Source: an uncultured Alistipes sp. (lineage in GTDB: Bacteria > Bacteroidota > Bacteroidia > Bacteroidales > Rikenellaceae). From it: a stretch of 64,000 nt of DNA. Below the pieces are notes generated by a model. It saw nothing but the letters and a program-made list of their open reading frames with translations, ran no database searches and had not been told where the DNA came from. Location: contig URBK01000013.1 of assembly GCA_900546065.1 (NCBI GenBank), positions 23,112 to 87,111 on the forward strand, in the 5' to 3' direction. The position numbers were made by a program, and so were the translations under genes. Shown here one piece after another: positions 25,636 through 32,836 of this stretch. Numbering within the stretch: the stretch's first letter is position 1; every line of letters starts with the position of its first letter.

Positions 25636-25709
25636 GTGGATGTAGCTCAGCTGGTTAGAGTGACGGATTGTGGTTCCGAAGGTCGTGGGTTCGAATCCCA
25701 TCTTCCACC
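25636..25709 (+). tRNA. tRNA-His (anticodon GTG)
   Basis: Cloverleaf with anticodon loop TTGTGGT, T-loop TTCGAAT, and an encoded G just before position 1 (25635), as tRNA-His needs. CCA is not encoded. Two non-Watson-Crick positions are seen: a U-U in the sixth acceptor pair and an A-A at the top of the anticodon stem. It has a consensus promoter and a strong terminator of its own. Confidence 0.9.
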
Positions 25710-25713
25710 CTCG

Positions 25714-25741
25714 AAGGTCTCCGAAAAGGAGACCTTTTTTG
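25714..25741 (+). terminator. Terminator after tRNA-His
   Basis: Stem AAGGTCTCC (25714-25722) / GGAGACCTT (25728-25736), followed by T-run. Confidence 0.9.
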
Positions 25742-25910
25742 TTTATCTACTTCTCATACGGATGTATCGGCTCTTATGACATTATATGCCACGCATGATG
25801 ACACTCCCGACGCAGTATTGCCAACACGCAGGCAACGCGATACGGATGCCGTGAAAAAAAAATACCGATCCGACCACCTTTCGGATGATCGGACCGGCTT
25901 GTCCTGAGAG

Positions 25911-25984
25911 TGATTCCGGTGGGATTCGAACCCGCGACCCACAGCTTAGAAGGCTGTTGCTCTATCCAACTGAGCTACGGAACC
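25911..25984 (-). tRNA. tRNA-Arg (anticodon TCT)
   Basis: Minus-strand cloverleaf: acceptor GGTTCCG/CGGAATC, anticodon stem ACAGC/GCTGT with loop CTTCTAA, T-loop TTCGAAT, discriminator A, CCA not encoded. It reads AGA/AGG codons, rare in the GC-rich host genes here. Confidence 0.95.
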
Positions 25985-26017
25985 ATCGACGGCGGCGCTC
26001 GGCCGCTTAGGTCGGTG

Positions 26018-26049
26018 CAAAAATAAACCTTTTATTTCTTTTCTCCAAA
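26018..26049 (-). promoter_or_regulatory. tRNA-Arg promoter
   Basis: Minus-strand -7 TATTTTTG (plus CAAAAATA, 26018-26025), 20-bp spacer, -33 TTTG (plus CAAA, 26046-26049); 34 bp upstream of the tRNA. Confidence 0.7.
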
Positions 26050-26188
26050 ACAATCAATCCAAAGAGCCGCATTACGTCTCGACGCCATTCCGTTTAAGAG
26101 AGACTATCTACCTTCCGACACATCATCTTCACTCCAGCCGCAGTCGCCGCCACACAAACGAAGCAGCCGCAACATCTTGTCAATATTT

Positions 26189-26206
26189 GTAATATTTCAA
26201 TATTAC
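26189..26206. promoter_or_regulatory. AT-rich palindrome upstream of peptide/fimbrillin genes
   Basis: GTAATAT-TTCA-ATATTAC, perfect 7-bp arms, 295 bp before the small peptide gene. The 26,050-26,500 stretch has no convincing gene; this is its only clear symmetry, so it may be an operator. Confidence 0.35.
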
Positions 26207-26500
26207 ATTGCATCACGACTACACATCTATTTTCACGGCAGATGCAGTCCGACCAAGGGCAGAAAGCGATCTATCGCGGCCCAAATAGCATATTATCCGT
26301 CCCCAAACGACACAAAAGTATGCCTGAATTTGGCTTTCAAGCCCAAAATCCATATCTTAAATAGAAAAATAGGACATTTGGACAAAACCGGGACCTCACC
26401 CGACAGATACAATATAATATCTAAAAATTATTGTATACCCACGGAGGTATGGCAATACCATCCGCGCACAATACTGTTAAACCCTAAAAACCAAACAAAC

Positions 26501-26617
26501 ATGAAGAAAAGGAATTACATGCCGCCAACAGTAACGGCCGCCGACATTTTCGTCGAGAGAGGATTTGCCACAAGTGATCAATACAGCATTGACGACTGGC
26601 AAAACGGCAATTTTTAA
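26501..26617 (+). CDS. 38-residue peptide preceding fimbrillin-like gene
   Basis: A short gene (Met-Lys-Lys-Arg-Asn-Tyr-Met-Pro-Pro-Thr-Val-Thr start; Gly-Phe-Ala-Thr-Ser near residues 21-25; Trp33; C-terminal Asn-Gly-Asn-Phe). No signal peptide: the middle is mixed, and the tail is acidic with aromatic residues. Similar small proteins, basic and Pro-Val at the start and Gly-Phe-Ala-x-Ser in the middle, occur next to fimbrillin-type lipoprotein genes in Bacteroidales. It ends 51 bp before the fimbrillin-like gene, likely co-transcribed. Function unknown. Confidence 0.65.
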   Translation: MKKRNYMPPTVTAADIFVERGFATSDQYSIDDWQNGNF

Positions 26618-26668
26618 CCCGAAACTTATTTGTAAACGCGATTTCACCAATTAAAACAGGAAGCAGCC

Positions 26669-28063
26669 ATGAGACATACACGAATTCTTGCAATCATATC
26701 TGCATCAATACTTGCCACTGCATGTTCAGACCCTGTAAACGATATCCCCGACGGCAATACGCAATCGGGCACAAACCTCCATACCGTCACGCTTCGCGCC
26801 ATGCACGACACACCCACGCGCACCGACTTCGACGGTACAAGCACGTCGTGGGTCGATGGCGATGCGATGAGTGTCATCCTCGACCGCAACGGAGAGCAGC
26901 AGGCCGTCAGGTTCACCTTGACCGACGCTGCGGAAGGGGCGTTCGAGGGCAGCATAGAGACTGTCGACCTCGATGCCGAATATGACATCTACGCCGTCTA
27001 CCCCTACAACGAGCAGAAGACTACCGCAGACAACAAAAACGACAATGCACTCTTTGACATCGGCTCGGCACGCCAAACGCAGCAAGGGGCCTCGGCCTCG
27101 CACGTCGCGGCCTACGATCCTCTTACGGGAAGCGTAAAGGCCGTCTCGCTCGACAACATATCGCTGCGTATGCACCACACGGCGACACTCATACGCCTTG
27201 ACCTTCACAACGCCACCGGCAGTACCATATCGGGTATCACCTCCGCCACGATAACGGCACCGACGACTACCGCGCTTGCCGCCTCGCACACCATCGACCT
27301 TACGGACGGCTCGGTCGAAGTTGCCGGGGAACAAATGTCAAACACCATAGAGCTTACGGTCGAGAAGTCGGGCGAGATAGCCCCCGACGCGACCTTCACG
27401 CTGTGGGCCGCAGCCGCACCCTTCGAGATTGCCGTCGGCCAAACCCTCAACATCGACATCACAACAGCCGACGGCAGACACTTCGGCGCAGTCAAGGCCT
27501 TCGGTAAGGCAAAGCGCTTTGCCGCCGGAACCATAATGTCCACGACAGTCAACCTCGGGACGCAGAGCCAGACACGGACGGTATCCGTAGACTTCACCTC
27601 GACCGAGACATATCCCGACACGTTCCCCATGTCTTACGATGCAAAGCCTTCGACCAACACGCATATCTTCGATGGTCTGGAGTTCAAGTTCTGCTGTCCG
27701 GGCTCATACTACCAAGGGGGCACCTCCGGCAACAAACGCCTGATAATAAATGATATCTCGCAGAAAGCCCCAGCCCGTATATGTCTTCCTGCGATCAAAG
27801 GCTACGCCCCGACCAAAATTATTGTCCATAACGCCGAGTCACAAAGTCAGGATATCCTCATTTCCGTCACCGACATGGACGGCAACATGTTGGACAACAC
27901 AAAGGATATGACCGCATACAAACAACAAAACATATACGAACCCACGGGTACCAACGATACGGACACATACTGCGTATACATCACCTGCCGTCAAACAAAC
28001 ACGGGAAAAACGTATCGGCTCCAGTCGCTCGACATAACCTACACGCCCTACCAAGCAAACTGA
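26669..28063 (+). CDS. Fimbrillin-family lipoprotein
   Basis: A 464-aa lipoprotein: signal peptide with lipobox Leu-Ala-Thr-Ala-Cys19. The next 280 residues match the fimbrillin (Mfa-like/FimA-like) pattern: Pro-Thr-Arg-Thr-Asp-Phe, Trp-Val-Asp-Gly-Asp, Tyr-Asp-Ile-Tyr-Ala-Val-Tyr-Pro-Tyr, and repeated Ala/Thr beta strands, ending in Thr-Ile-Met-Ser-Thr-Thr-Val-Asn-Leu. Residues about 310-464 form a separate C-terminal beta domain with several cysteines. Could be a minor pilus/tip subunit or a surface adhesin. It has no other pilus gene beside it except the small upstream peptide. Confidence 0.75.
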   Translation: MRHTRILAIISASILATACSDPVNDIPDGNTQSGTNLHTVTLRAMHDTPTRTDFDGTSTSWVDGDAMSVILDRNGEQQAVRFTLTDAAEGAFEGSIETVDLDAEYDIYAVYPYNEQKTTADNKNDNALFDIGSARQTQQGASASHVAAYDPLTGSVKAVSLDNISLRMHHTATLIRLDLHNATGSTISGITSATITAPTTTALAASHTIDLTDGSVEVAGEQMSNTIELTVEKSGEIAPDATFTLWAAAAPFEIAVGQTLNIDITTADGRHFGAVKAFGKAKRFAAGTIMSTTVNLGTQSQTRTVSVDFTSTETYPDTFPMSYDAKPSTNTHIFDGLEFKFCCPGSYYQGGTSGNKRLIINDISQKAPARICLPAIKGYAPTKIIVHNAESQSQDILISVTDMDGNMLDNTKDMTAYKQQNIYEPTGTNDTDTYCVYITCRQTNTGKTYRLQSLDITYTPYQAN

Positions 28064-28083
28064 CGCAGACATGCCGACACGAC

Positions 28084-28120
28084 AAGGCCGCACGGAGAGC
28101 TCTCCGTGCGGCCTTATTTT
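28084..28120. terminator. Perfect 32-bp palindromic terminator
   Basis: Positions 28084-28115 are a perfect inverted repeat, 16-bp arms, centre AGAGCTCT, flanked on the right by TTATTTT. It separates the fimbrillin gene (plus) from the convergent cytosine permease gene (minus). Confidence 0.85.
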
Positions 28121-28191
28121 CAGCGTCCATATTCAGGCAATCAAGCCGTTGCAACTATTAACGTCCAGACAGACATCCACCTGCTATCTAT

Positions 28192-29430
28192 CTACCTCTT
28201 GTTGCCGGCAAAACGGCTCCACAGCACGTAGACTACGATCGAGGCCACGACGCTGTTTACACACGCGATGCCGGGCAGCGTAAGTGCGCACACCACGCCT
28301 ACGAACCATGCAGCCACGGCGCCGACGTTCAGTTCCGAGAAACGGTACGACGGGTCGGTATAGTGGCTGCGGTGGATGAAGTAGTCGGCTATGATCACCG
28401 CACCGATCGACGGAAGCATGGCGTTGAGCACATTGAGCCAGTCGACAAAATTATTGTAGAGGAATATCGCCGAGGCGGTACCCACGATGCTTATGACCAG
28501 CACCATGTATCGTTTCGGCAGCTTGAATACGTTCGACAACCCGAGCCCCGAGGCGTAGATAGCGTTGTCGTTCGTAGTCCAGATATTGAGGCCGAGCACT
28601 ATGATTCCAAAGACGATCAGCCCCTGACGGAACAACACCTCCGATATGTCGTTCAGCTGATAGAGCGCTGCGCCGACGGCTCCGAAGAGGAACATGAGGC
28701 TGTTGCCTATGAAGAATGCCACCACGGTGCTCGTCACCGATATCTTGGCGTTGCGCGAGAAGCGGACGAAATCGGGCGTGAGCGTACCGCCCGAGATGAA
28801 GCTCGCCACGACGAGCCCTACGGCCGTCATCAGCGACATGGGTTCGGCCTCAGGCACCACCTCAAGCCACTCGCGCCAGCCGCCGAAGTCGTTTATGGCC
28901 ATCTGCATCGACATGCATCCGAGGATTATGATCGCGGGCACGGCCACGGCGCTGAGCCACGCCAGAGCACGTATGCCGAAATATGCCGTCGAAGTCATGA
29001 GCAGGCCCGCACCCCAGACCAGAATCCAGAGCGGCACCTCGGGAAAGAGTTTCGATACGGGCACGGCGAACATCGCCACACCTACACCGAACCACCCGGT
29101 CTGCGTCACGGCCAGCAGCAGCGAAGGCAGATACGAGCCCTTGCGGCCGAAGGAGTAGTGCGCCAGAAGATGCGTCGAGAGGTGCGTCTTGCCGGCTATG
29201 TATGCCAGCAGGCCGGTATAACACGACAGCAGCAGGTTGCCCAGCAACACGGCTGCGATGAATGCGGGCGATGTCAGGGCCGAGCCGATCGTGCCTCCGG
29301 CCCACATGCTCGCCGAGAAGAACGAGAAGCCCAACATGATGATGAGCATCGACCACATGCCACGACGGCCGTCATCCTGTACGGCCGAAAATTCATAATC
29401 GCGCGAAGCGTTTTGTACGGTTTTCTCCAT
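28192..29430 (-). CDS. codB: Cytosine permease, NCS1 family
   Basis: Inner-membrane nucleobase transporter, 412 aa, with about 12 transmembrane helices. Family features: early Ser-Met-Trp-Ala-Gly-Gly-Thr-Ile-Gly, Gln-Thr-Gly-Trp-Phe-Gly-Val-Gly, Ser-Gly-Gly-Thr-Leu-Thr-Pro-Asp-Phe-Val-Arg and Asn-Ile-Trp-Thr-Thr-Asn-Asp-Asn-Ala-Ile-Tyr. It lies 154 bp downstream of a phosphoribosyltransferase-like gene on the same strand with no obvious promoter between, suggesting a salvage operon. Cytosine is the likeliest substrate; no cytosine deaminase gene is visible here. Confidence 0.85.
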   Translation of the reverse strand: MEKTVQNASRDYEFSAVQDDGRRGMWSMLIIMLGFSFFSASMWAGGTIGSALTSPAFIAAVLLGNLLLSCYTGLLAYIAGKTHLSTHLLAHYSFGRKGSYLPSLLLAVTQTGWFGVGVAMFAVPVSKLFPEVPLWILVWGAGLLMTSTAYFGIRALAWLSAVAVPAIIILGCMSMQMAINDFGGWREWLEVVPEAEPMSLMTAVGLVVASFISGGTLTPDFVRFSRNAKISVTSTVVAFFIGNSLMFLFGAVGAALYQLNDISEVLFRQGLIVFGIIVLGLNIWTTNDNAIYASGLGLSNVFKLPKRYMVLVISIVGTASAIFLYNNFVDWLNVLNAMLPSIGAVIIADYFIHRSHYTDPSYRFSELNVGAVAAWFVGVVCALTLPGIACVNSVVASIVVYVLWSRFAGNKR

Positions 29431-29584
29431 CTATCGGATATTTTTTGGGTTTTGTTTGCGAATAACTTGATTCGGCGGCTGACGCACTGCCCGCATCCTC
29501 ACGAACAGCAGCCCAGCCCTACACACACGTCATGCCTGCGGCCGCCACGCGGTATCAGCATATCAATGCCACGGGCTTGCTATT

Positions 29585-30577
29585 CTAACCGAGAATTTTC
29601 TCTATCTCCATCAGGTGCGAGAGTACGATCTCACGCAGATCCACCTCGCCGAAACGCGCGGCGTCGATCTCTGGGAAGCGCTCGGCGAGGATCGACCGGA
29701 ACGAACGACCCTGCTGTGCCTGCTTGAGTACCGTACGCCAATACTCCTCCACATCCGCGACATACTCCGCGGGGTGGAAGGCGCGAGAACCTGCATCGTA
29801 TATAATGCACCGCTCGAGCGGATAGAGCGGGCTCCCATACTGCGAATCCATAAACTCGGGAGCCATCAGCGCCCCGTATCGCACCAGATCCGTTCCCGTG
29901 AGCTTTATGGTCAGAGGCGTTGCGGGCGTAGGCACCGTAAAGCGGCCCTCGAGATAGAATAGATCCACCCCCGTAAACGAATCGAACCGCTCGCGGCACA
30001 ACGCCGCAATGTCCGAGAGTATCTCCTCGGCACGCACGCCGCCGTAGGTGAAGAAGACGAAACGCGTAATCTGGGCGCCGGTCTCCTCGGCGCTGCGCAC
30101 GATGAGCTTCAGGGCGTGATGCAGACTCGTTCCCGTGGCTACGACATCACCGAAGACGATCTGCGCCCGCTCGGGAAGATATACCTTGCGGTAGTCGCTC
30201 TCGGTTATGTGCCAATCCTCCGAGTCCTCGGCATCGCGCACGCGCTGCGCACTTATAAATGATGTGCCCATTGTGTTCCAACCGCAGGCATCGGCCAACG
30301 CCTCGCGCAGGCCGAAGTTGAGACCTCCGCGCAGGATGTTGAGCACGACGGTCTCGCGGCACTCGAGCGGCACGGACGCAAAACGGCGATATAGTTCCAG
30401 CACCGAAGTGCAGGCGCGCTGCAGACGGCGCGTATAATCCACGCCGCAGACCGTGGGGTCGTTGCATATGGCGCGTGTATGGGGTGTTGTGGTTATGTAA
30501 CGGTTGATGCCGACGTCGCGGCCGTCCTCTATACGGTACACCGCCACGCCGTCGTTACGATCCTCGAGCAATAACAT
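29585..30577 (-). CDS. Long phosphoribosyltransferase-fold protein linked to cytosine permease
   Basis: A 330-aa cytoplasmic protein with a type I PRTase core: hood/PPi-loop Leu-Asn-Ile-Leu-Arg-Gly-Gly-Leu-Asn-Phe-Gly (about 80-90) and the PRPP-binding loop Val-Phe-Gly-Asp-Val-Val-Ala-Thr-Gly-Thr-Ser (about 141-151). In the loop the first acidic residue of the usual acidic pair is replaced by Gly. Simple uracil or xanthine PRTases are about 150-220 aa; here a 120-residue C-terminal extension ending in helices is added. Paired with a nucleobase permease, it may salvage or sense pyrimidine bases. Function not assigned. Confidence 0.6.
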   Translation of the reverse strand: MLLLEDRNDGVAVYRIEDGRDVGINRYITTTPHTRAICNDPTVCGVDYTRRLQRACTSVLELYRRFASVPLECRETVVLNILRGGLNFGLREALADACGWNTMGTSFISAQRVRDAEDSEDWHITESDYRKVYLPERAQIVFGDVVATGTSLHHALKLIVRSAEETGAQITRFVFFTYGGVRAEEILSDIAALCRERFDSFTGVDLFYLEGRFTVPTPATPLTIKLTGTDLVRYGALMAPEFMDSQYGSPLYPLERCIIYDAGSRAFHPAEYVADVEEYWRTVLKQAQQGRSFRSILAERFPEIDAARFGEVDLREIVLSHLMEIEKILG

Positions 30578-30603
30578 AATGGGAAATGTGGGTTAAATTC
30601 TTA

Positions 30604-30634
30604 CAAATGTAGTCATAAAAACCATAAACACAAT
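30604..30634 (-). promoter_or_regulatory. Promoter of PRTase-permease operon
   Basis: Minus-strand -7 TACATTTG (plus CAAATGTA, 30604-30611); near -33 ATTG (plus CAAT, 30631-30634), spacer 19 bp; 27 bp before the ATG. Confidence 0.55.
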
Positions 30635-30683
30635 GCACTTGCGACTTTTTACGGCAAAAACGGCGAATCTGAAATGTTTTTCG

Positions 30684-30691
30684 TACCTTTG
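30684..30691 (+). promoter_or_regulatory. mnmA -7 box
   Basis: TACCTTTG, exact match, 37 bp before the mnmA ATG; no exact -33 TTTG. Confidence 0.5.
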
Positions 30692-30728
30692 CAACCCATT
30701 ATTCTGAAACAAACGTCTGAAGACGATT

Positions 30729-31901
30729 ATGGCACGTGTGGTAGTCGGATTGTCGGGAGGTGTTGACTCCTCCGTAGCGGCGTACCTGCTCAAACAGCAG
30801 GGACACGACGTTGTCGGCCTATTCATGATCAACTGGCACGACACGGTCGGCACGCTCGAGGGCGAATGCACGTGGTATGACGACCGCCTCTTTGCCGAGA
30901 TGGTGGCCAAGCGTCTCGACATACCTCTCCATACGGTAGACCTTTCGGAGGAGTATCGCCGCCGTGTGGTGGACTACATGTTCTCCGAGTACGAGCGCGG
31001 CCGTACGCCCAACCCCGACGTGCTGTGCAACCGCGAGATCAAGTTCGACGTCTTCCTCAAGGAGGCCCTCAAACTGGGTGCCGACTACGTTGCCACGGGA
31101 CACTACTGCCGCAAGGAGGAGCATGTGTGCAACGGACGCACCGTATATTCCCTTCTTGCGGGCACCGACCCCTCGAAGGACCAGAGTTACTTCCTCTGCC
31201 AGCTATCGCAGGAGCAGCTGAGCCGCGCGCTCTTCCCCGTGGGCGGGCTGCTTAAGAGCGAGGTGCGGCGCATAGCGGCCGAGCAGCATCTCGCAACGGC
31301 CAAACGCAAGGATTCGCAGGGTATATGTTTCGTGGGCAAGGTTGACCTGCCCGTATTCCTGCAGCAGAAGATCGCCGCACGCGAGGGCAACATACACGAG
31401 ATACTCCCTTCGTGGCGCGGATACTCCGTCGAGCGGGGGGACGACGTGGCGGCGCTGGCAGAGCCATACCGATATACCGTCCGCGACGGCAAGAAGATCG
31501 GCACCCACTGCGGCGCCCACTTCTACACCATAGGCCAGCGCAAGGGCCTCGGCATCGGCGGCCGCAAGGAGTCGCTCTTCATCATCGCTACCGATGTCGA
31601 CAACAACGTGATATATGTCGGCGAGGGTGACTCACATCCGGGACTCTACCGCCGCGCCCTGCGCATCGAGACCGGCACGCTGCACTGGATCGATCCGGCC
31701 GAAGCGATGCAGGCGGGGGAACGCCGACCCTATCAGGTGCGCATCCGCTATCGCCAGCCGCTGCAGCAGGCCGAGCTTATAGCCCGCGCCGACGGAATGT
31801 ATATACTCTTTGCCGAGCCGCAACGGGGCATCGCGGCGGGACAGTTCGCCGCATGGTACGACGGTGACCGCCTCGCAGGCTCGGGCGCAATAGAAAAATA
31901 A
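30729..31901 (+). CDS. mnmA: tRNA-specific 2-thiouridylase MnmA
   Basis: Cytoplasmic enzyme adding sulfur to uridine-34 of tRNA-Lys, -Glu and -Gln. 390 aa, typical length. PP-loop Ser-Gly-Gly-Val-Asp-Ser-Ser at 9-15; first catalytic cysteine Cys100 in Asn-Pro-Asp-Val-Leu-Cys-Asn-Arg-Glu-Ile-Lys-Phe; second in Gly-Ile-Cys-Phe-Val-Gly near 200; C-terminal beta-barrel with Gly-Gln-Arg-Lys-Gly-Leu-Gly-Ile-Gly-Gly. Followed after 9 bp by a secreted protein gene. In some genomes Bacteroidota carry two MnmA-like genes; whether a second exists is not visible. Confidence 0.93.
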   Translation: MARVVVGLSGGVDSSVAAYLLKQQGHDVVGLFMINWHDTVGTLEGECTWYDDRLFAEMVAKRLDIPLHTVDLSEEYRRRVVDYMFSEYERGRTPNPDVLCNREIKFDVFLKEALKLGADYVATGHYCRKEEHVCNGRTVYSLLAGTDPSKDQSYFLCQLSQEQLSRALFPVGGLLKSEVRRIAAEQHLATAKRKDSQGICFVGKVDLPVFLQQKIAAREGNIHEILPSWRGYSVERGDDVAALAEPYRYTVRDGKKIGTHCGAHFYTIGQRKGLGIGGRKESLFIIATDVDNNVIYVGEGDSHPGLYRRALRIETGTLHWIDPAEAMQAGERRPYQVRIRYRQPLQQAELIARADGMYILFAEPQRGIAAGQFAAWYDGDRLAGSGAIEK

Positions 31902-31910
31902 CCGCAGCGG

Positions 31911-32747
31911 ATGAAAGCCGTAACAACGACCATACTGCTGTTGTTGTCCGTGCTTCACTGTTGCACGGCACAGCCCGCACGCGGCTTCAGCGCCGCATTC
32001 TACGATGCGGACGGCCTCTATGACACGATACCCTCACCCTTTTACGATGACGGCGACTATACGCCGCGCGGACGTCTGCGCTGGGACAGCCGACGCTACA
32101 CGCGCAAGGTTGAGTCCGTTGCCCGCCTTATCGACTCGCTCGCAACGGACCTCGTCGCGCTCTACGGTGTCGAGAACGAGCAGGTCGTGCGTGACATCAC
32201 CGCAGCGTGCAGATGCGACTACGCCTACGTACACGTCACGAGTGACTCCGACAATGGATTGGATTTTGCACTGCTCTACTTCGGCGACCGCTTCATGCCC
32301 GAGCGGACGATCCGCTGGAGCAACGCCCTCGCCATACGCGGCACGGCCTGCGGCCGACCGCTCACCATCGTCATCACCCACCGCTGCTCGTCGCTCGGCG
32401 TACTGACGGCACGGCTCCGCGAGATGTACGGCGCGGCGGAAGATAATAATATTATGATCATGGGCACGCCAAATAAATTAAATTTTCCCGAATACGGTTT
32501 TCGCGACGCCACGGCGCGGGCCGAACGCGCGGGGCGCGGTAACACGGTGCGTGCGGGGAACTGGCAGATGCGCGACCGCATAGCCACAAACATTTCGGGT
32601 ATAGCCTGTTGCGACGTCTATGCAGCGCGGTGGCTGCTCACGCGCGCGGGTGAACCGGCTCCGACATACGACCGCAGCAGATACGTCGGCGGATGCGGAC
32701 GTTACCTGCCCGTATTCATATATTTCGACGAAACATTTGCACATTAA
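31911..32747 (+). CDS. Degenerate endonuclease/exonuclease/phosphatase-fold secreted protein
   Basis: A 278-aa exported protein with an N-terminal signal peptide (cleavage near Thr-Ala-Gln20). It follows the Bacteroidota EEP nuclease pattern line by line: Phe-Tyr-Asp-Ala-Asp-Gly-Leu-Tyr-Asp-Thr in place of FYNVENLFDT, then Leu-Tyr-Gly-Val-Glu-Asn with the metal-binding Glu kept, but the catalytic Asn-His is Thr-His and the Asp-x-Asn motif has become Thr-Pro-Asn-Lys. So the fold is probably kept while catalysis is lost. It begins 9 bp after mnmA and the ppdK promoter starts in its last codons. Confidence 0.65.
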   Translation: MKAVTTTILLLLSVLHCCTAQPARGFSAAFYDADGLYDTIPSPFYDDGDYTPRGRLRWDSRRYTRKVESVARLIDSLATDLVALYGVENEQVVRDITAACRCDYAYVHVTSDSDNGLDFALLYFGDRFMPERTIRWSNALAIRGTACGRPLTIVITHRCSSLGVLTARLREMYGAAEDNNIMIMGTPNKLNFPEYGFRDATARAERAGRGNTVRAGNWQMRDRIATNISGIACCDVYAARWLLTRAGEPAPTYDRSRYVGGCGRYLPVFIYFDETFAH

Positions 32748-32766
32748 TGAAAAAGTTATAATTTTG
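32736..32766 (+). promoter_or_regulatory. ppdK promoter
   Basis: -33 TTTG (32736-32739), 19-bp spacer, -7 TAATTTTG (32759-32766): full consensus. It lies partly inside the end of the upstream gene and gives a roughly 65-nt leader. Confidence 0.7.
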
Positions 32767-32836
32767 TATAATATTTAACCGAATAAAGTCAAAAGTCGAA
32801 CACTGACAATCATCACAATAATCAAAACCGAAATTT

